Source: an uncultured Eubacteriales bacterium
GTDB lineage: Bacteria > Bacillota > Clostridia > Lachnospirales > Lachnospiraceae
Direction of reading: 5' to 3'
Length of the DNA stretch: 64,000 nucleotides
Assembly (NCBI GenBank): GCA_900548855.1
Contig: URMF01000001.1
Coordinates: 62,001-126,000 of the forward strand
The notes under the pieces were generated by a model. It worked only from the letters and a program-made list of their open reading frames with translations, did no database searches and was not told the origin of the DNA. Shown here piece by piece: positions 1 to 8,122 of the stretch (position 1 is its first letter; every line of letters starts with the position of its first letter). Made by a program: the position numbers and the translations under genes.

Positions 1-871
1 TCTCATAAGTTGTATAATAATAGATACCCCTATCGGTATTACAGCAAGAGCTATAGATTGTCATTTCATATTCACCCTCACCGATGCGGACACACCCTCT
101 CTGCTGGGATACAGCACCTAAAATATGAAAAAACTGGCTGATGCTCTCCGATTCCGAATCGCCGGAAACGGAATTCATTTTTGTAAATGCAGCACGGACA
201 AAACGGGATTCAGAGGATAAATCTCCCGGCATACCCATGGCGCCCATTCCACGGCAATACGGCTCCAGCTTTAACTTTTGGGAAAAATTATTTACCGGAG
301 GCTCAACGGATAAATTCATATAGTTATTCAGATGAAACATCTGTATATCAAAGCCGGGATTGTTGGTTAATACACCCACAGGATTATCATATACCTTCAA
401 GCCATCCCCTGTACATTCCACCGTAATGGATTCCTCCCGGTCCGAAATAATCCAGTGAAGCTCCGCCAGAGGCATATCGTCACGAAAATTGATTTTAACA
501 AGATTAATCCGTTCCAGCTTTTCCCTGGTCTCCACAACTGTGGCACACTGACCCAATATCCATGGAATAAATTCAAAGGGTGCAATATTATCCTTCCCAT
601 CTGCCTCTGGCTTATAATCTGCATTTCCGGGAAAATTCAGCCCAGCCATACTCAACCCTTTTTCGTTGGTCGCATCATAGTAAAGCGGATAGTTATCCAC
701 AACAAAAGCCATCCCAATCATGGCATAATGCTGCTGTAAACTCTTCTCCCTGCAAAAAGAAAAGGAAAAATTTCTCGGCGTTACCGTTACCGTCTCCTTA
801 TAGGAATGCTCTAAATCCAAAGTACGTCCAAAATAATGATTTTTTGTTTTATAAGTTACTGCTGTACACAT
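1..871 (-). CDS. bsh: Bile salt hydrolase / choloylglycine hydrolase (C-terminus beyond left edge)
   Basis: Ntn-hydrolase of the choloylglycine hydrolase family, which cleaves the amide bond of glycine- or taurine-conjugated bile salts. The frame opens with ATG-TGT at 871, so Cys2 becomes the N-terminal nucleophile once Met is removed. I translated 290 residues to the window edge without a stop; family members are about 320-330 residues, so roughly 30-40 C-terminal residues are missing. Visible family landmarks: Cys2, Arg16 and Asp19 (FGRTLDLE), Asn79 (GLSMAGLNFPG), Asn171 (LTNNPGF) and the Arg pair at 223/226 (ESRFVRAAF). A GGGGG stretch lies about 10 bases before the start. Penicillin V acylase is a close relative, and sequence alone does not settle the substrate, but the motif spacing fits bile salt hydrolases well. 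It is transcribed leftward, downstream of the DUF4143 ATPase gene, with 90 bases between them. Confidence 0.93.
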   Translation of the reverse strand, partial: MCTAVTYKTKNHYFGRTLDLEHSYKETVTVTPRNFSFSFCREKSLQQHYAMIGMAFVVDNYPLYYDATNEKGLSMAGLNFPGNADYKPEADGKDNIAPFEFIPWILGQCATVVETREKLERINLVKINFRDDMPLAELHWIISDREESITVECTGDGLKVYDNPVGVLTNNPGFDIQMFHLNNYMNLSVEPPVNNFSQKLKLEPYCRGMGAMGMPGDLSSESRFVRAAFTKMNSVSGDSESESISQFFHILGAVSQQRGCVRIGEGEYEMTIYSSCCNTDRGIYYYTTYE

Positions 872-960
872 ATTTTGTACCCCCAAAGCTTCTATTCTAT
901 ATCTTATTCATTTACAGATTATGCGTACTTTATTCTACACCAGGATAAACACCTAACTGC

Positions 961-2253
961 TTAAAAATTCCACAGTCCATATAGCGGAATATTCAATATT
1001 CCCTTTGAAAAGCCCAGTTCATCCAGTGAAATCCGGATTGCCATATGATTTTTATATTTACTGTTAAATACCTTAATACTCTGTGCCTTACGGCGGATTC
1101 TCGACTGCACATCCACTGGCACCACTTCCCCATCATCCTCGAAAACAAAATCCACTCTGGCTGTGGCTCCGGAAATCCAGAAATACAGCTTATCCACCGT
1201 ACCGTTCATCGTAAGCTCAGAAAGCACAAACTGCTCTAACAGCGCACCGTTTACATCCTCCATTGCCGAATCTCCAGTCTTCATCTGGGTATAGGAAATT
1301 CCACACATAATTCGAAGCAGTCCATGGTCTAAATGATACAGTTCAAAGGATTTGTCATCCACCTGCAGCGGCAGTGGAGAAATCCCGTCCTTAATCCGGT
1401 TTACCTTTCTTACCATCCCTGTATCCACCAGCCAGTTAACGGACTTTTCATATTCCCTGGCTCTCGCCTTCTCATCTACATACTGATACATGAATTTGCG
1501 ATTCTCTTTTTCCATCTGCACTGGTATACTGTTCCAGATTTTATTTACCTTTAATGCATAGGTCTTGGGCACGTACCGTTCAATATGCTCACTGCATTTG
1601 ACAAGCAACGCCTTCAAAATCGCATCTACCCGGTTCAAATCATGATTCTTCACATAGTCAAGTACCACAATAGGCATTCCACCAGTAATATAGAATATTT
1701 TCAGATATTCCGTAATTTCCTTTATCACCTCCGGCTCCACCGGCTCCATTTTCTGATTTTCAATGGACTTGCACAAATCCTGTGCCTTATTTGCAGTCAA
1801 AAATTCCTCAAAAGTCATCGGATATAATTGCAGCTCATAAAACCCTTTTCCATACTCCGCTTCATGGACAATGCGTCCCACAGTTGAAGCAACCAGGCAG
1901 ATTGGAAGCTCCGGTCTCTGCTGCTTTAAGCTCAAAACCGCTTCCACTGCCTTGGGATATAAATGTGCCTCATCAAAAACAAATAAGGTCTGTCCCTCCT
2001 CAAAGGTCTGGTCACAATACATGCAAAGCGCCGCTATCAGCTTCTCCGCCTTCACTCTCACCCCCTGCTTAAACAGCGAATAAACCTCTTCATCCTTTTC
2101 AAAGTCCACATACACCAGCTTTTTATAAAAGCCCTGTCCAAAGTCAATCATGGTCCATGTCTTCCCCACACCCTTAGCACCTTTTAACAGCAATATCCGG
2201 TCCTGTGCATTTTCATACCATTCCATTAAATCATTCATTATAATCCGATACAT
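961..2253 (-). CDS. AAA+ ATPase with C-terminal DUF4143 domain
   Basis: ATPase of the AAA_14/DUF4143 type, 430 residues. The Walker A motif GAKGVGKTW lies near residues 25-33 and a Walker B/DEAH-like motif FVFDEAHLYP near residue 93. The C-terminal third carries the DUF4143 nuclease-like region (VDFVFEDDGEVVPVDVQSR), in which acidic residues followed by a V-V-D-V strand resemble PD-(D/E)XK folds. Such proteins are abundant in gut anaerobes, occur as lone genes and have no firmly established role; DNA-related or defence functions are guesses. It sits in tandem with bsh and the MocR gene, with 88 bases to the latter. The start at 2253 precedes a typical family N-terminus (MYRIIMNDLMEWY), with GGAGGGTGG a few bases upstream. 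Confidence 0.85.
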   Translation of the reverse strand: MYRIIMNDLMEWYENAQDRILLLKGAKGVGKTWTMIDFGQGFYKKLVYVDFEKDEEVYSLFKQGVRVKAEKLIAALCMYCDQTFEEGQTLFVFDEAHLYPKAVEAVLSLKQQRPELPICLVASTVGRIVHEAEYGKGFYELQLYPMTFEEFLTANKAQDLCKSIENQKMEPVEPEVIKEITEYLKIFYITGGMPIVVLDYVKNHDLNRVDAILKALLVKCSEHIERYVPKTYALKVNKIWNSIPVQMEKENRKFMYQYVDEKARAREYEKSVNWLVDTGMVRKVNRIKDGISPLPLQVDDKSFELYHLDHGLLRIMCGISYTQMKTGDSAMEDVNGALLEQFVLSELTMNGTVDKLYFWISGATARVDFVFEDDGEVVPVDVQSRIRRKAQSIKVFNSKYKNHMAIRISLDELGFSKGILNIPLYGLWNF

Positions 2254-2341
2254 GTTCCACCCTCCTGCATATAAGTTTCACAAAATTCCAACCTATTTTC
2301 TACTATAGCATTCCTGATTTCAAATGTAAATATTTACTCTC

Positions 2342-3775
2342 TTACTTCCACGCTTTTTTCAAGGCATCTACCCCCTCTGACAACTCATTTTCCTTCAATC
2401 TGGCAAAGCCAATCAGTATAGTTGGCACCCGTTCCTCTTCCCGAATATAATAATCCGAAAGCGCATACACTTTTACCCCCTGTCTTCCCGCAAGCTGCAC
2501 CAGCCTTTTTTCCACTCCTGCCGCATCCAAGGTTTTGTCCCCAAATTCCAACAATAAATGAAGCCCCGCACTCTCTCCCGTAATCCTCACCGGCAGCCCA
2601 CTCTCCTTTAACTCCTGCAACAGAATATCATGCTTTGTTTTATATATTTTTCGCATCCGGTTCAGATGTCTCTCAAAATGTCCCTGAATAAAAAACTGGC
2701 TGATTACTCTCTGGTCAATCCTTGACACCGTTGAGAAATAAAAACCCGCTGTCCGATAATACTGTTCCATCAGACCTTCCGGCAAAACCATATAACTCAT
2801 GCGGATTCCCGGCGCAATTGCCTTGGACAGTGTTCCCACATAGATTACCCTGCCAAAAGGGTCCTGACTCTGAAGCGCTGGTATTGGCTTCCCAAAATAA
2901 CGGAATTCGCTGTCATAATCATCCTCTATAATATACCTGTCCTCTTTTTGAGATGCCCAGGACAAAAGCTTCTGCTTTCGGTTCACCGACATAACCGTTC
3001 CCAGAGGAAAATGGTGGGATGGTGTGACATATACAAGGTTGGCATTGCTTTTTTCCAGTATATCCACCCGGATTCCCTGTTCATCTAAAGAAACCGGCGT
3101 AATGGGATACCCTACACTGTTAAATATGGTATATGCCTGTTTATAGACCGGATTCTCCATGGCAATATACTGTTTCTCCGGCAAAATCCGGCTCAACAAA
3201 AGCAGCATATAATCGCTTCCTGCGCCGATAATAATCTGGGATGGCTTACATCGTACACCTCTGGACTGATGCAAATAATTTTGAACGGCTCTCCGAAGCT
3301 CAATATCCCCCTGATGCCTGCCGGACAAAAATAATTCCTTATTATCATCAATCAGACACTCTTTCATCAGCTTTCTCCACTTACTATAAGGAAAATAATC
3401 CATGTCCACACCACTCGGGGAAAAATCGACCCGATATTCCATCTTATCCTCTGCTCTGTCCATATATTCCGTTTCCGAAGCCTCCTCCAACCGGGAAGCA
3501 TCCTGGACATGTATTCCTTCGAAATATAATGTATCCAGGGCACTGACAAAATAGCCTTTTTTGGGAATCGACTCGATATATCCCTCTGAAAGCAGCTGTC
3601 CATATGCCATATCAATCGTATTACGGCTCACCTCCAAATGAGCTGCCATTCCTCTGCCGGAGGGAAGCCTGGTGCCACAGGGAATATTGCCATTGACAAT
3701 TTCTTCCCTGATATATTTGTATATTTGCTCGTAAATGGGTTCTTTGCTTTTGGTATCAATTGAAATTGTCAGCAT
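2342..3775 (-). CDS. MocR-type transcriptional regulator (GntR wHTH fused to aminotransferase-like domain)
   Basis: The protein has an N-terminal GntR winged helix (EPIYEQIYKYIREEIVNG ... SRNTIDMAYGQLLSEGYI, residues about 10-75) joined to a fold-type I PLP aminotransferase-like domain. The PLP-binding lysine is in GTLSKAIAPG. MocR regulators sense PLP or amino-compound ligands and often regulate a neighbouring or divergent gene; PdxR is the best-known example. I start at ATG 3775 because AAAGGAG lies 6 bases upstream; the frame is open further upstream, but only through the intergenic region. That gives 477 residues, normal for the family. No pdxS/pdxT or other obvious target lies nearby. 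The upstream region carries a perfect 14-bp inverted repeat (3794-3807 and 3887-3900) and a 10-bp palindrome, so self-regulation is plausible. Confidence 0.9.
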   Translation of the reverse strand: MLTISIDTKSKEPIYEQIYKYIREEIVNGNIPCGTRLPSGRGMAAHLEVSRNTIDMAYGQLLSEGYIESIPKKGYFVSALDTLYFEGIHVQDASRLEEASETEYMDRAEDKMEYRVDFSPSGVDMDYFPYSKWRKLMKECLIDDNKELFLSGRHQGDIELRRAVQNYLHQSRGVRCKPSQIIIGAGSDYMLLLLSRILPEKQYIAMENPVYKQAYTIFNSVGYPITPVSLDEQGIRVDILEKSNANLVYVTPSHHFPLGTVMSVNRKQKLLSWASQKEDRYIIEDDYDSEFRYFGKPIPALQSQDPFGRVIYVGTLSKAIAPGIRMSYMVLPEGLMEQYYRTAGFYFSTVSRIDQRVISQFFIQGHFERHLNRMRKIYKTKHDILLQELKESGLPVRITGESAGLHLLLEFGDKTLDAAGVEKRLVQLAGRQGVKVYALSDYYIREEERVPTILIGFARLKENELSEGVDALKKAWK

Positions 3776-3793
3776 AACTTCTCCTTTTATAAG

Positions 3794-3900
3794 TAATTGC
3801 AAAACTTGATTTTCTCTTTCTTCAGTTGTACAACATATACAATCCAACGCTGGCACGCTTGTGCTACTGTAACGTAAAGTCAAAAAAGTTTTGCAATTAT
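3794..3900. promoter_or_regulatory. Candidate MocR operator: 14-bp inverted repeat plus central palindrome
   Basis: TAATTGCAAAACTT at 3794-3807 is repeated as its exact reverse complement at 3887-3900. Between them lies the perfect palindrome GTTGTACAAC at 3825-3834. The left arm is 18 bases upstream of the MocR start codon. The arrangement is seen directly; its use as a regulator binding site is inferred. Confidence 0.5.
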
Positions 3901-3911
3901 CTATTCTCCTT

Positions 3912-3952
3912 TCAAAGAAAGAGGGGAAACGCACCAGCGTATTCCCCCTCTT
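3912..3952 (-). terminator. Rho-independent terminator after the TPR protein gene
   Basis: On the minus strand, AAGAGGGGG and CCCCTCTT form a stem with an inner CGC/GCG extension, followed by TTTCTTT. It begins about 38 bases after the stop codon of the large TPR gene. Confidence 0.7.
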
Positions 3953-3989
3953 ATGACCTTTTTACATTATAACGATTAATTATTTGAAA

Positions 3990-6743
3990 TCACACAAAAA
4001 CCAAACCATCGTCATCCTCATCCTTACTGATTGACAACATTCCATCATCATTGGTGTTGGACATTAACAGCGTTAATCCAATGTGCTTATTCGCTTTATC
4101 GCCGGTTGCCACATAAATCTCACCGGACTCAACCAGAGTAAGAGCAATTTCTAACGCCTGTTCCTTAAACCGCATCAGTTCTCTTCTGTCAATGGAGCTT
4201 AATTTGAACAAATACTGGTTCTTGGAGCTAATCAACAAAATACTGTATTTGTTATTGCCGGCTTTTCGGGTCAGCATACCAGAGCCAACCATTCTGGAAT
4301 TGGCAACAAGGATTTCTGAATTTTCCTCTCCTGCATATTCATTATAAATCAGATTAAATACCTTGTTGTATTGCTCTTCAGACTCCACCTTAATCGGCAT
4401 TTCCGCCACCGCAAATTCCACAGCAGAATCTGCAAATCGAATTGTACCACCCTCATCATTGATAACTGCCGTACAGCTTCTCGGAACCTGTAACCGGAAA
4501 AATTTATTCTGAATTACCTTATTGGAATCACTCTCCACCGGATTCAGCAGTTCCTTAAACTTCTCCTCAATCAAATGCATTGCGCTTAAAGCATCCACAT
4601 CTCCCTGCTTTACAATCTCCTTCAATCCCTCATATAAGTCAATGATTGACTGGTCTAATACATTTACAAGAGAAAGCACCTGTTTTACTGCCGGTATGGA
4701 ACCCTTCTTTGCCACATCATAATATAGCTTTAATTTTTCCTCCGCAGATACGCCCTTTGAAATCTTATGCTCCACTACCTGATACAGATATTCTTTGCTG
4801 AAATCCTCATAACCAGCTTCATATGCCTGGTAGAAATAGTCAAGACTCTTTATTGGTCCGGAATATCCCTCTTCCTTCTCCCGTGCCTGACAATATGCAC
4901 CATATTCATATGCAGCCTGAACACTGCCCAGCTGAATTGCCTTCACGAATGCCTGTTCAATCTCGCTATCGCTTGCCAGGTAGAATACCTGCTCCTTCTT
5001 GTTCATAGCAACCTTAAATGCAGTATCCGCAATTCCCTCATTTACTGCCCGTTCCCATTTCTCAATCGTTGACTGAAGCTCTTCCGGCTCACCCAGACTC
5101 TCTATATCTTTAATATACGGCTCTGCCTCAAAAATTCCATTTTCCAATGCCCGTTTCAGATACTCTAACGCTTTGACACCATTCCGCTTTCCATCGACTA
5201 CACCATAGTAATAAAATCTTCCCAGATAGAACGGAACCCGCTTATGATTCAGGCGGTCTGCACTCTCGTACCATACCTTTGCTTCCACATAATCCTTCAA
5301 CTGCTGGTCATAAATCGTACCAATTAAAAAGGCTAAATCCGGATCCCTATTCGCCTCAAATAACTGCTTTGCATAGCTTATGGTCTTTTTGATATCACGG
5401 TATGGGCTGTCTTCATCAAAATATAGTTCAATTAACAGATAACTTGCCTTTTCACTGCCATTCTGCAATGCAATGGTAGCATTACTCATGGCTTTATCAT
5501 AGTCTTCCATATTATAATAATAAAGTGCCTCATTATAATACTGAATCTCTGTACGGTTCGCACTCTTATTGCTCAACAGTGTCGGAACGACAAATGCAAA
5601 GGAATTTGCCACCTCAAAAATAATCTCATTATACTGCTCCATAATATCCATGGTGGAACACACAAACCTGAGACATGCCCACCGGTTCTTCTGTTTAAAC
5701 ACGAAGGTTACAATTCCCTTGTCAATCTCTTTATGATAGAAACGAGCCGAAATACCATTCGCATATTCGGTAATGTATGGTGTGATATTTACATCACAGT
5801 CATAAGCCTCATTCATATAATAGAGATAATCATCAATCTTACGCTCAGAATCCTTAGGAACCGTTGTATAGGTAACATAAATGGCAAAATCCGTATAGGT
5901 ATGGCTCGGCGCATAATACTCCTCATCCGTATCCACATCAATACTCCTCACCCAGTCCTTCGGCAGTTTATGGATATAACCCTCTACCTGGTCATGCACA
6001 TAAGTATACTGGTACTGCAACTTTGTTGCATCCTGTGCCTTATAACGGAACTCAATGCCCTTTGCCTTACGCTTTTCTGAAATCTGGGAATAAATCTTAT
6101 CCTTTTCCTCAAACTCAATACTATCCGCATGGGTTGCATTGTACTCAATCCGTTCAACTGCTGCCTTAGCCTTATCGTCGCCCTTATCTGCCAGCTTCTG
6201 ATACCATGACTTCGCTTTCTCTATATCAACAGGAACAATAAAATCACTTTTCTGTCCATATTCATCAATCCGGTTCAGACCGTTCTCATATATATCACCT
6301 AGCCGCATATATGCCTGTGATACATTATAGGATGCAGCCTTTTCCAGATAAGTAATAGCCTTTGAAAAATTCTGGATATCCAGCATCAGCAGACCAAGCT
6401 TATAAAAAAGATTACCATCCTCCACAAGCTTTATGTAGCGCTCATAATACTTTGCCGCTAATTCCCTGTCAACATTTACCTTTATATTCTGATATTTTCC
6501 TGTCTCGTACACCTCTCCAAGAATCTTTAACGCTTCACACCCATACTGCTGATATTGTATCTCCATCATTCCAATATCTGCAATTTGGTTCAGTGCCTTA
6601 ATGGCTTCCTCTGAAATCCCATGCTCAATAAGCTCTTTTGCCTTGTTATACTGTTTTTCAACATTATTTGTCTGTTCCACCTCATGCTTAGCTGCCTGCT
6701 TAACAAATGGAATCTTATTCAGAAAATTAGAAAAACGTCCCAT
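3990..6743 (-). CDS. Large TPR/Sel1-repeat protein
   Basis: A soluble protein of about 917 residues, built mostly of helical tetratricopeptide/Sel1-like repeats. Examples are YYERYIKLVEDGNLFYKLGLLML, AYMRLGDIYENG, AKSWYQKLADKGDDKAKAAVE and AKVWYESADRLNHKRVPFYLGRFYYYG, in two blocks (about 30-215 and 390-720). Two non-repeat regions resemble each other in outline: one in the middle (about 230-380) and one near the C-terminus (about 745-865). Both are beta-rich and may be ligand-binding. The end is acidic (KDEDDDGLVFV). No signal peptide or membrane segment is visible. I start at ATG 6743, preceded closely by GGTGAGAGGA; the frame is open upstream but lacks a ribosome site. Sel1-type proteins usually act as scaffolds; I cannot assign a partner. 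Confidence 0.75.
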   Translation of the reverse strand: MGRFSNFLNKIPFVKQAAKHEVEQTNNVEKQYNKAKELIEHGISEEAIKALNQIADIGMMEIQYQQYGCEALKILGEVYETGKYQNIKVNVDRELAAKYYERYIKLVEDGNLFYKLGLLMLDIQNFSKAITYLEKAASYNVSQAYMRLGDIYENGLNRIDEYGQKSDFIVPVDIEKAKSWYQKLADKGDDKAKAAVERIEYNATHADSIEFEEKDKIYSQISEKRKAKGIEFRYKAQDATKLQYQYTYVHDQVEGYIHKLPKDWVRSIDVDTDEEYYAPSHTYTDFAIYVTYTTVPKDSERKIDDYLYYMNEAYDCDVNITPYITEYANGISARFYHKEIDKGIVTFVFKQKNRWACLRFVCSTMDIMEQYNEIIFEVANSFAFVVPTLLSNKSANRTEIQYYNEALYYYNMEDYDKAMSNATIALQNGSEKASYLLIELYFDEDSPYRDIKKTISYAKQLFEANRDPDLAFLIGTIYDQQLKDYVEAKVWYESADRLNHKRVPFYLGRFYYYGVVDGKRNGVKALEYLKRALENGIFEAEPYIKDIESLGEPEELQSTIEKWERAVNEGIADTAFKVAMNKKEQVFYLASDSEIEQAFVKAIQLGSVQAAYEYGAYCQAREKEEGYSGPIKSLDYFYQAYEAGYEDFSKEYLYQVVEHKISKGVSAEEKLKLYYDVAKKGSIPAVKQVLSLVNVLDQSIIDLYEGLKEIVKQGDVDALSAMHLIEEKFKELLNPVESDSNKVIQNKFFRLQVPRSCTAVINDEGGTIRFADSAVEFAVAEMPIKVESEEQYNKVFNLIYNEYAGEENSEILVANSRMVGSGMLTRKAGNNKYSILLISSKNQYLFKLSSIDRRELMRFKEQALEIALTLVESGEIYVATGDKANKHIGLTLLMSNTNDDGMLSISKDEDDDGLVFV

Positions 6744-6911
6744 TCCTCTCACCTTCTCTTTTCTATATTCTACAAAACGGCACCCCATCCAATGATTTAA
6801 CCGGCAAATGAAACCGGACTCACCATACTGACCGAAACTACACACTAATTATAATAATTTTATCACAGTACACATCAAAGGGCAAGACAGGAAAGTCTCA
6901 AAAACTATACG

Positions 6912-6950
6912 AAAAAAAGAACGTCAAAAATGCTATTCTTTGACGTTCTT
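6912..6950 (-). terminator. Rho-independent terminator after FliD-C-like gene
   Basis: On the minus strand, a perfect 12-bp stem AAGAACGTCAAA / TTTGACGTTCTT with a 10-base loop is followed by a run of T. It ends the transcript of the gene that stops at 6980. Confidence 0.9.
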
Positions 6951-6979
6951 AACAAAATATTTATTCACTGGTGTAAAAT

Positions 6980-7738
6980 CTATAAGAGACTATCTAAAAT
7001 GTTACCGGTAGAATAGCTGCCTAATCTTCCTGCTGCAGTATAAGAATTACTGTCTCCCATGGAATTATTCACATTCATATAAATATTGCTGGCTGCTGAC
7101 TGAACCCTTGCACCAAAAGAATCACTTCCATTGAACAGGGTCTTTATCTTATTCATATCTGCACTCTTAAAGGTCTCTCCATCTAATGTCAACGTGTTAT
7201 CTGCACCTATCTTAATTCCGATGTCATTTAATAAAGAACCATTAGCAGCTGCAGAATTAATCATATGTAATGTCTGTCTTAACACTGCGTTATCCTTGCT
7301 GTCAGTTGAGTTCTTTACCAGATTATTATAGGAATCCACAAAACTGTTTACCGCCTTGTAAATCTTATCTGTATCATAACCTTTTGTGGTTGTACCATCT
7401 TCATCGTTCTTAATATCTACCTTCTTAAATATGGAATTCTTACCACTGGTTACCAGCGCACTGGCTGCCTTATACAGGTCATTTGCCTTACTCTTAAGCG
7501 ATGTCTTCGTAGCAGTGGTATCTTTATCCTTTGTAGAAACACCATCTGCACTCTTCTCTGTTCCATATTTCTTATAATATGCCTTAAGCAACTTACTGTA
7601 AGAACCCTTTGTAATAGATGAATACTCTGCAAAATCAATTCCAAGTATATTCCCGGAAACGGTATTACTGGTATTCACATTTCCAAATAAATAAGAGTTA
7701 CTATTGTAACTTCCCCAAATACTATTAATTCCTGCCAT
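6980..7738 (-). CDS. FliD C-terminal-domain-like small protein, function unknown
   Basis: A 252-residue Ser/Asn/Lys-rich protein. Its C-terminal half (IYKAVNSFVDSYNNLV ... IGIKIGADNTLTLDGETF ... MNKIKTLFNGSDSFGARVQS) matches the pattern of the flagellar cap protein FliD C-terminal domain. That domain has a helix with SYN, then an L(G)I...DG.L.LD strand pair, and then a helix leading to LF. The N-terminal part (MAGINSIWGSYNSNSYLFGN) is short and unlike full FliD. No flagellar genes are visible in the window. I start at ATG 7738, with AAAGGAG 9 bases upstream; the ATG at 7774 has no ribosome site. There is no signal peptide. It lies 110 bases downstream of the crh-like gene and ends at a strong terminator. 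The FliD relationship is by pattern only. Confidence 0.65.
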   Translation of the reverse strand: MAGINSIWGSYNSNSYLFGNVNTSNTVSGNILGIDFAEYSSITKGSYSKLLKAYYKKYGTEKSADGVSTKDKDTTATKTSLKSKANDLYKAASALVTSGKNSIFKKVDIKNDEDGTTTKGYDTDKIYKAVNSFVDSYNNLVKNSTDSKDNAVLRQTLHMINSAAANGSLLNDIGIKIGADNTLTLDGETFKSADMNKIKTLFNGSDSFGARVQSAASNIYMNVNNSMGDSNSYTAAGRLGSYSTGNILDSLL

Positions 7739-7848
7739 ACTCAACACTCCTTTGAAATCTTTGCGAACCTCCATGTTCTATTGTTTCATACTTCAGTTTT
7801 ATTCTAACACATGGCAATTCATTTGAAAAGTCCAAAAGCATAAAAATA

Positions 7849-8106
7849 CTATTTTGCATCCTGAAGATACTCTGCCAGGGTCTCAACTGCCTTTGCTTCA
7901 TCTGCACCCTCTGCAGAAATGGTAATTTCTTCATCCTGACTCAGTCCAAGGCTCATCATACCCATAATGCTTTTTGCATTAATTTTTTTTTCATCCGCCT
8001 GAATGTACACCTTGCTTTCAAACTGGCTCGCCTTCTGTACAAGGACTGCCACCGGCCTCGCCTCTGCATCCTCCGCTAAATTCACCTTTATTGTCGCACT
8101 AATCAT
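7849..8106 (-). CDS. crh: Crh-like HPr paralogue: Glu15 in place of His15, Ser46 kept
   Basis: An 85-residue HPr-fold protein. At the normal phosphotransfer site the sequence is DAEARPVA, so the catalytic His15 is Glu; EI-dependent transfer is therefore not expected. The regulatory site KSIMGMMSLG is intact with Ser46, the residue modified by HPr kinase. This is the pattern of Bacillus Crh (Gln15, Ser46), which works with CcpA in catabolite repression. The position directly after whiA is also that of crh in Bacillus. I start at ATG 8106, whose AAGGAGGA ribosome site overlaps the whiA stop codon (8123-8125), implying coupled expression. hprK is encoded about 4 kb away. Naming it crh is inference from residues and synteny. 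Confidence 0.85.
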   Translation of the reverse strand: MISATIKVNLAEDAEARPVAVLVQKASQFESKVYIQADEKKINAKSIMGMMSLGLSQDEEITISAEGADEAKAVETLAEYLQDAK

Positions 8107-8122
8107 TTCTCTCTTTTCCTCC

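Noticed and set aside
141..948. Several short open frames on both strands
   Set aside because: They are shadows of the bile salt hydrolase gene, which runs off the left edge on the minus strand.
2342..3775. Calling the MocR regulator PdxR
   Set aside because: No pdxS or pdxT gene is adjacent, and MocR regulators have many other targets.
3776..3934. Extension of the MocR frame upstream to 3934
   Set aside because: It crosses the inverted repeat and lacks a ribosome site; the conserved N-terminus begins at 3775 after AAAGGAG.
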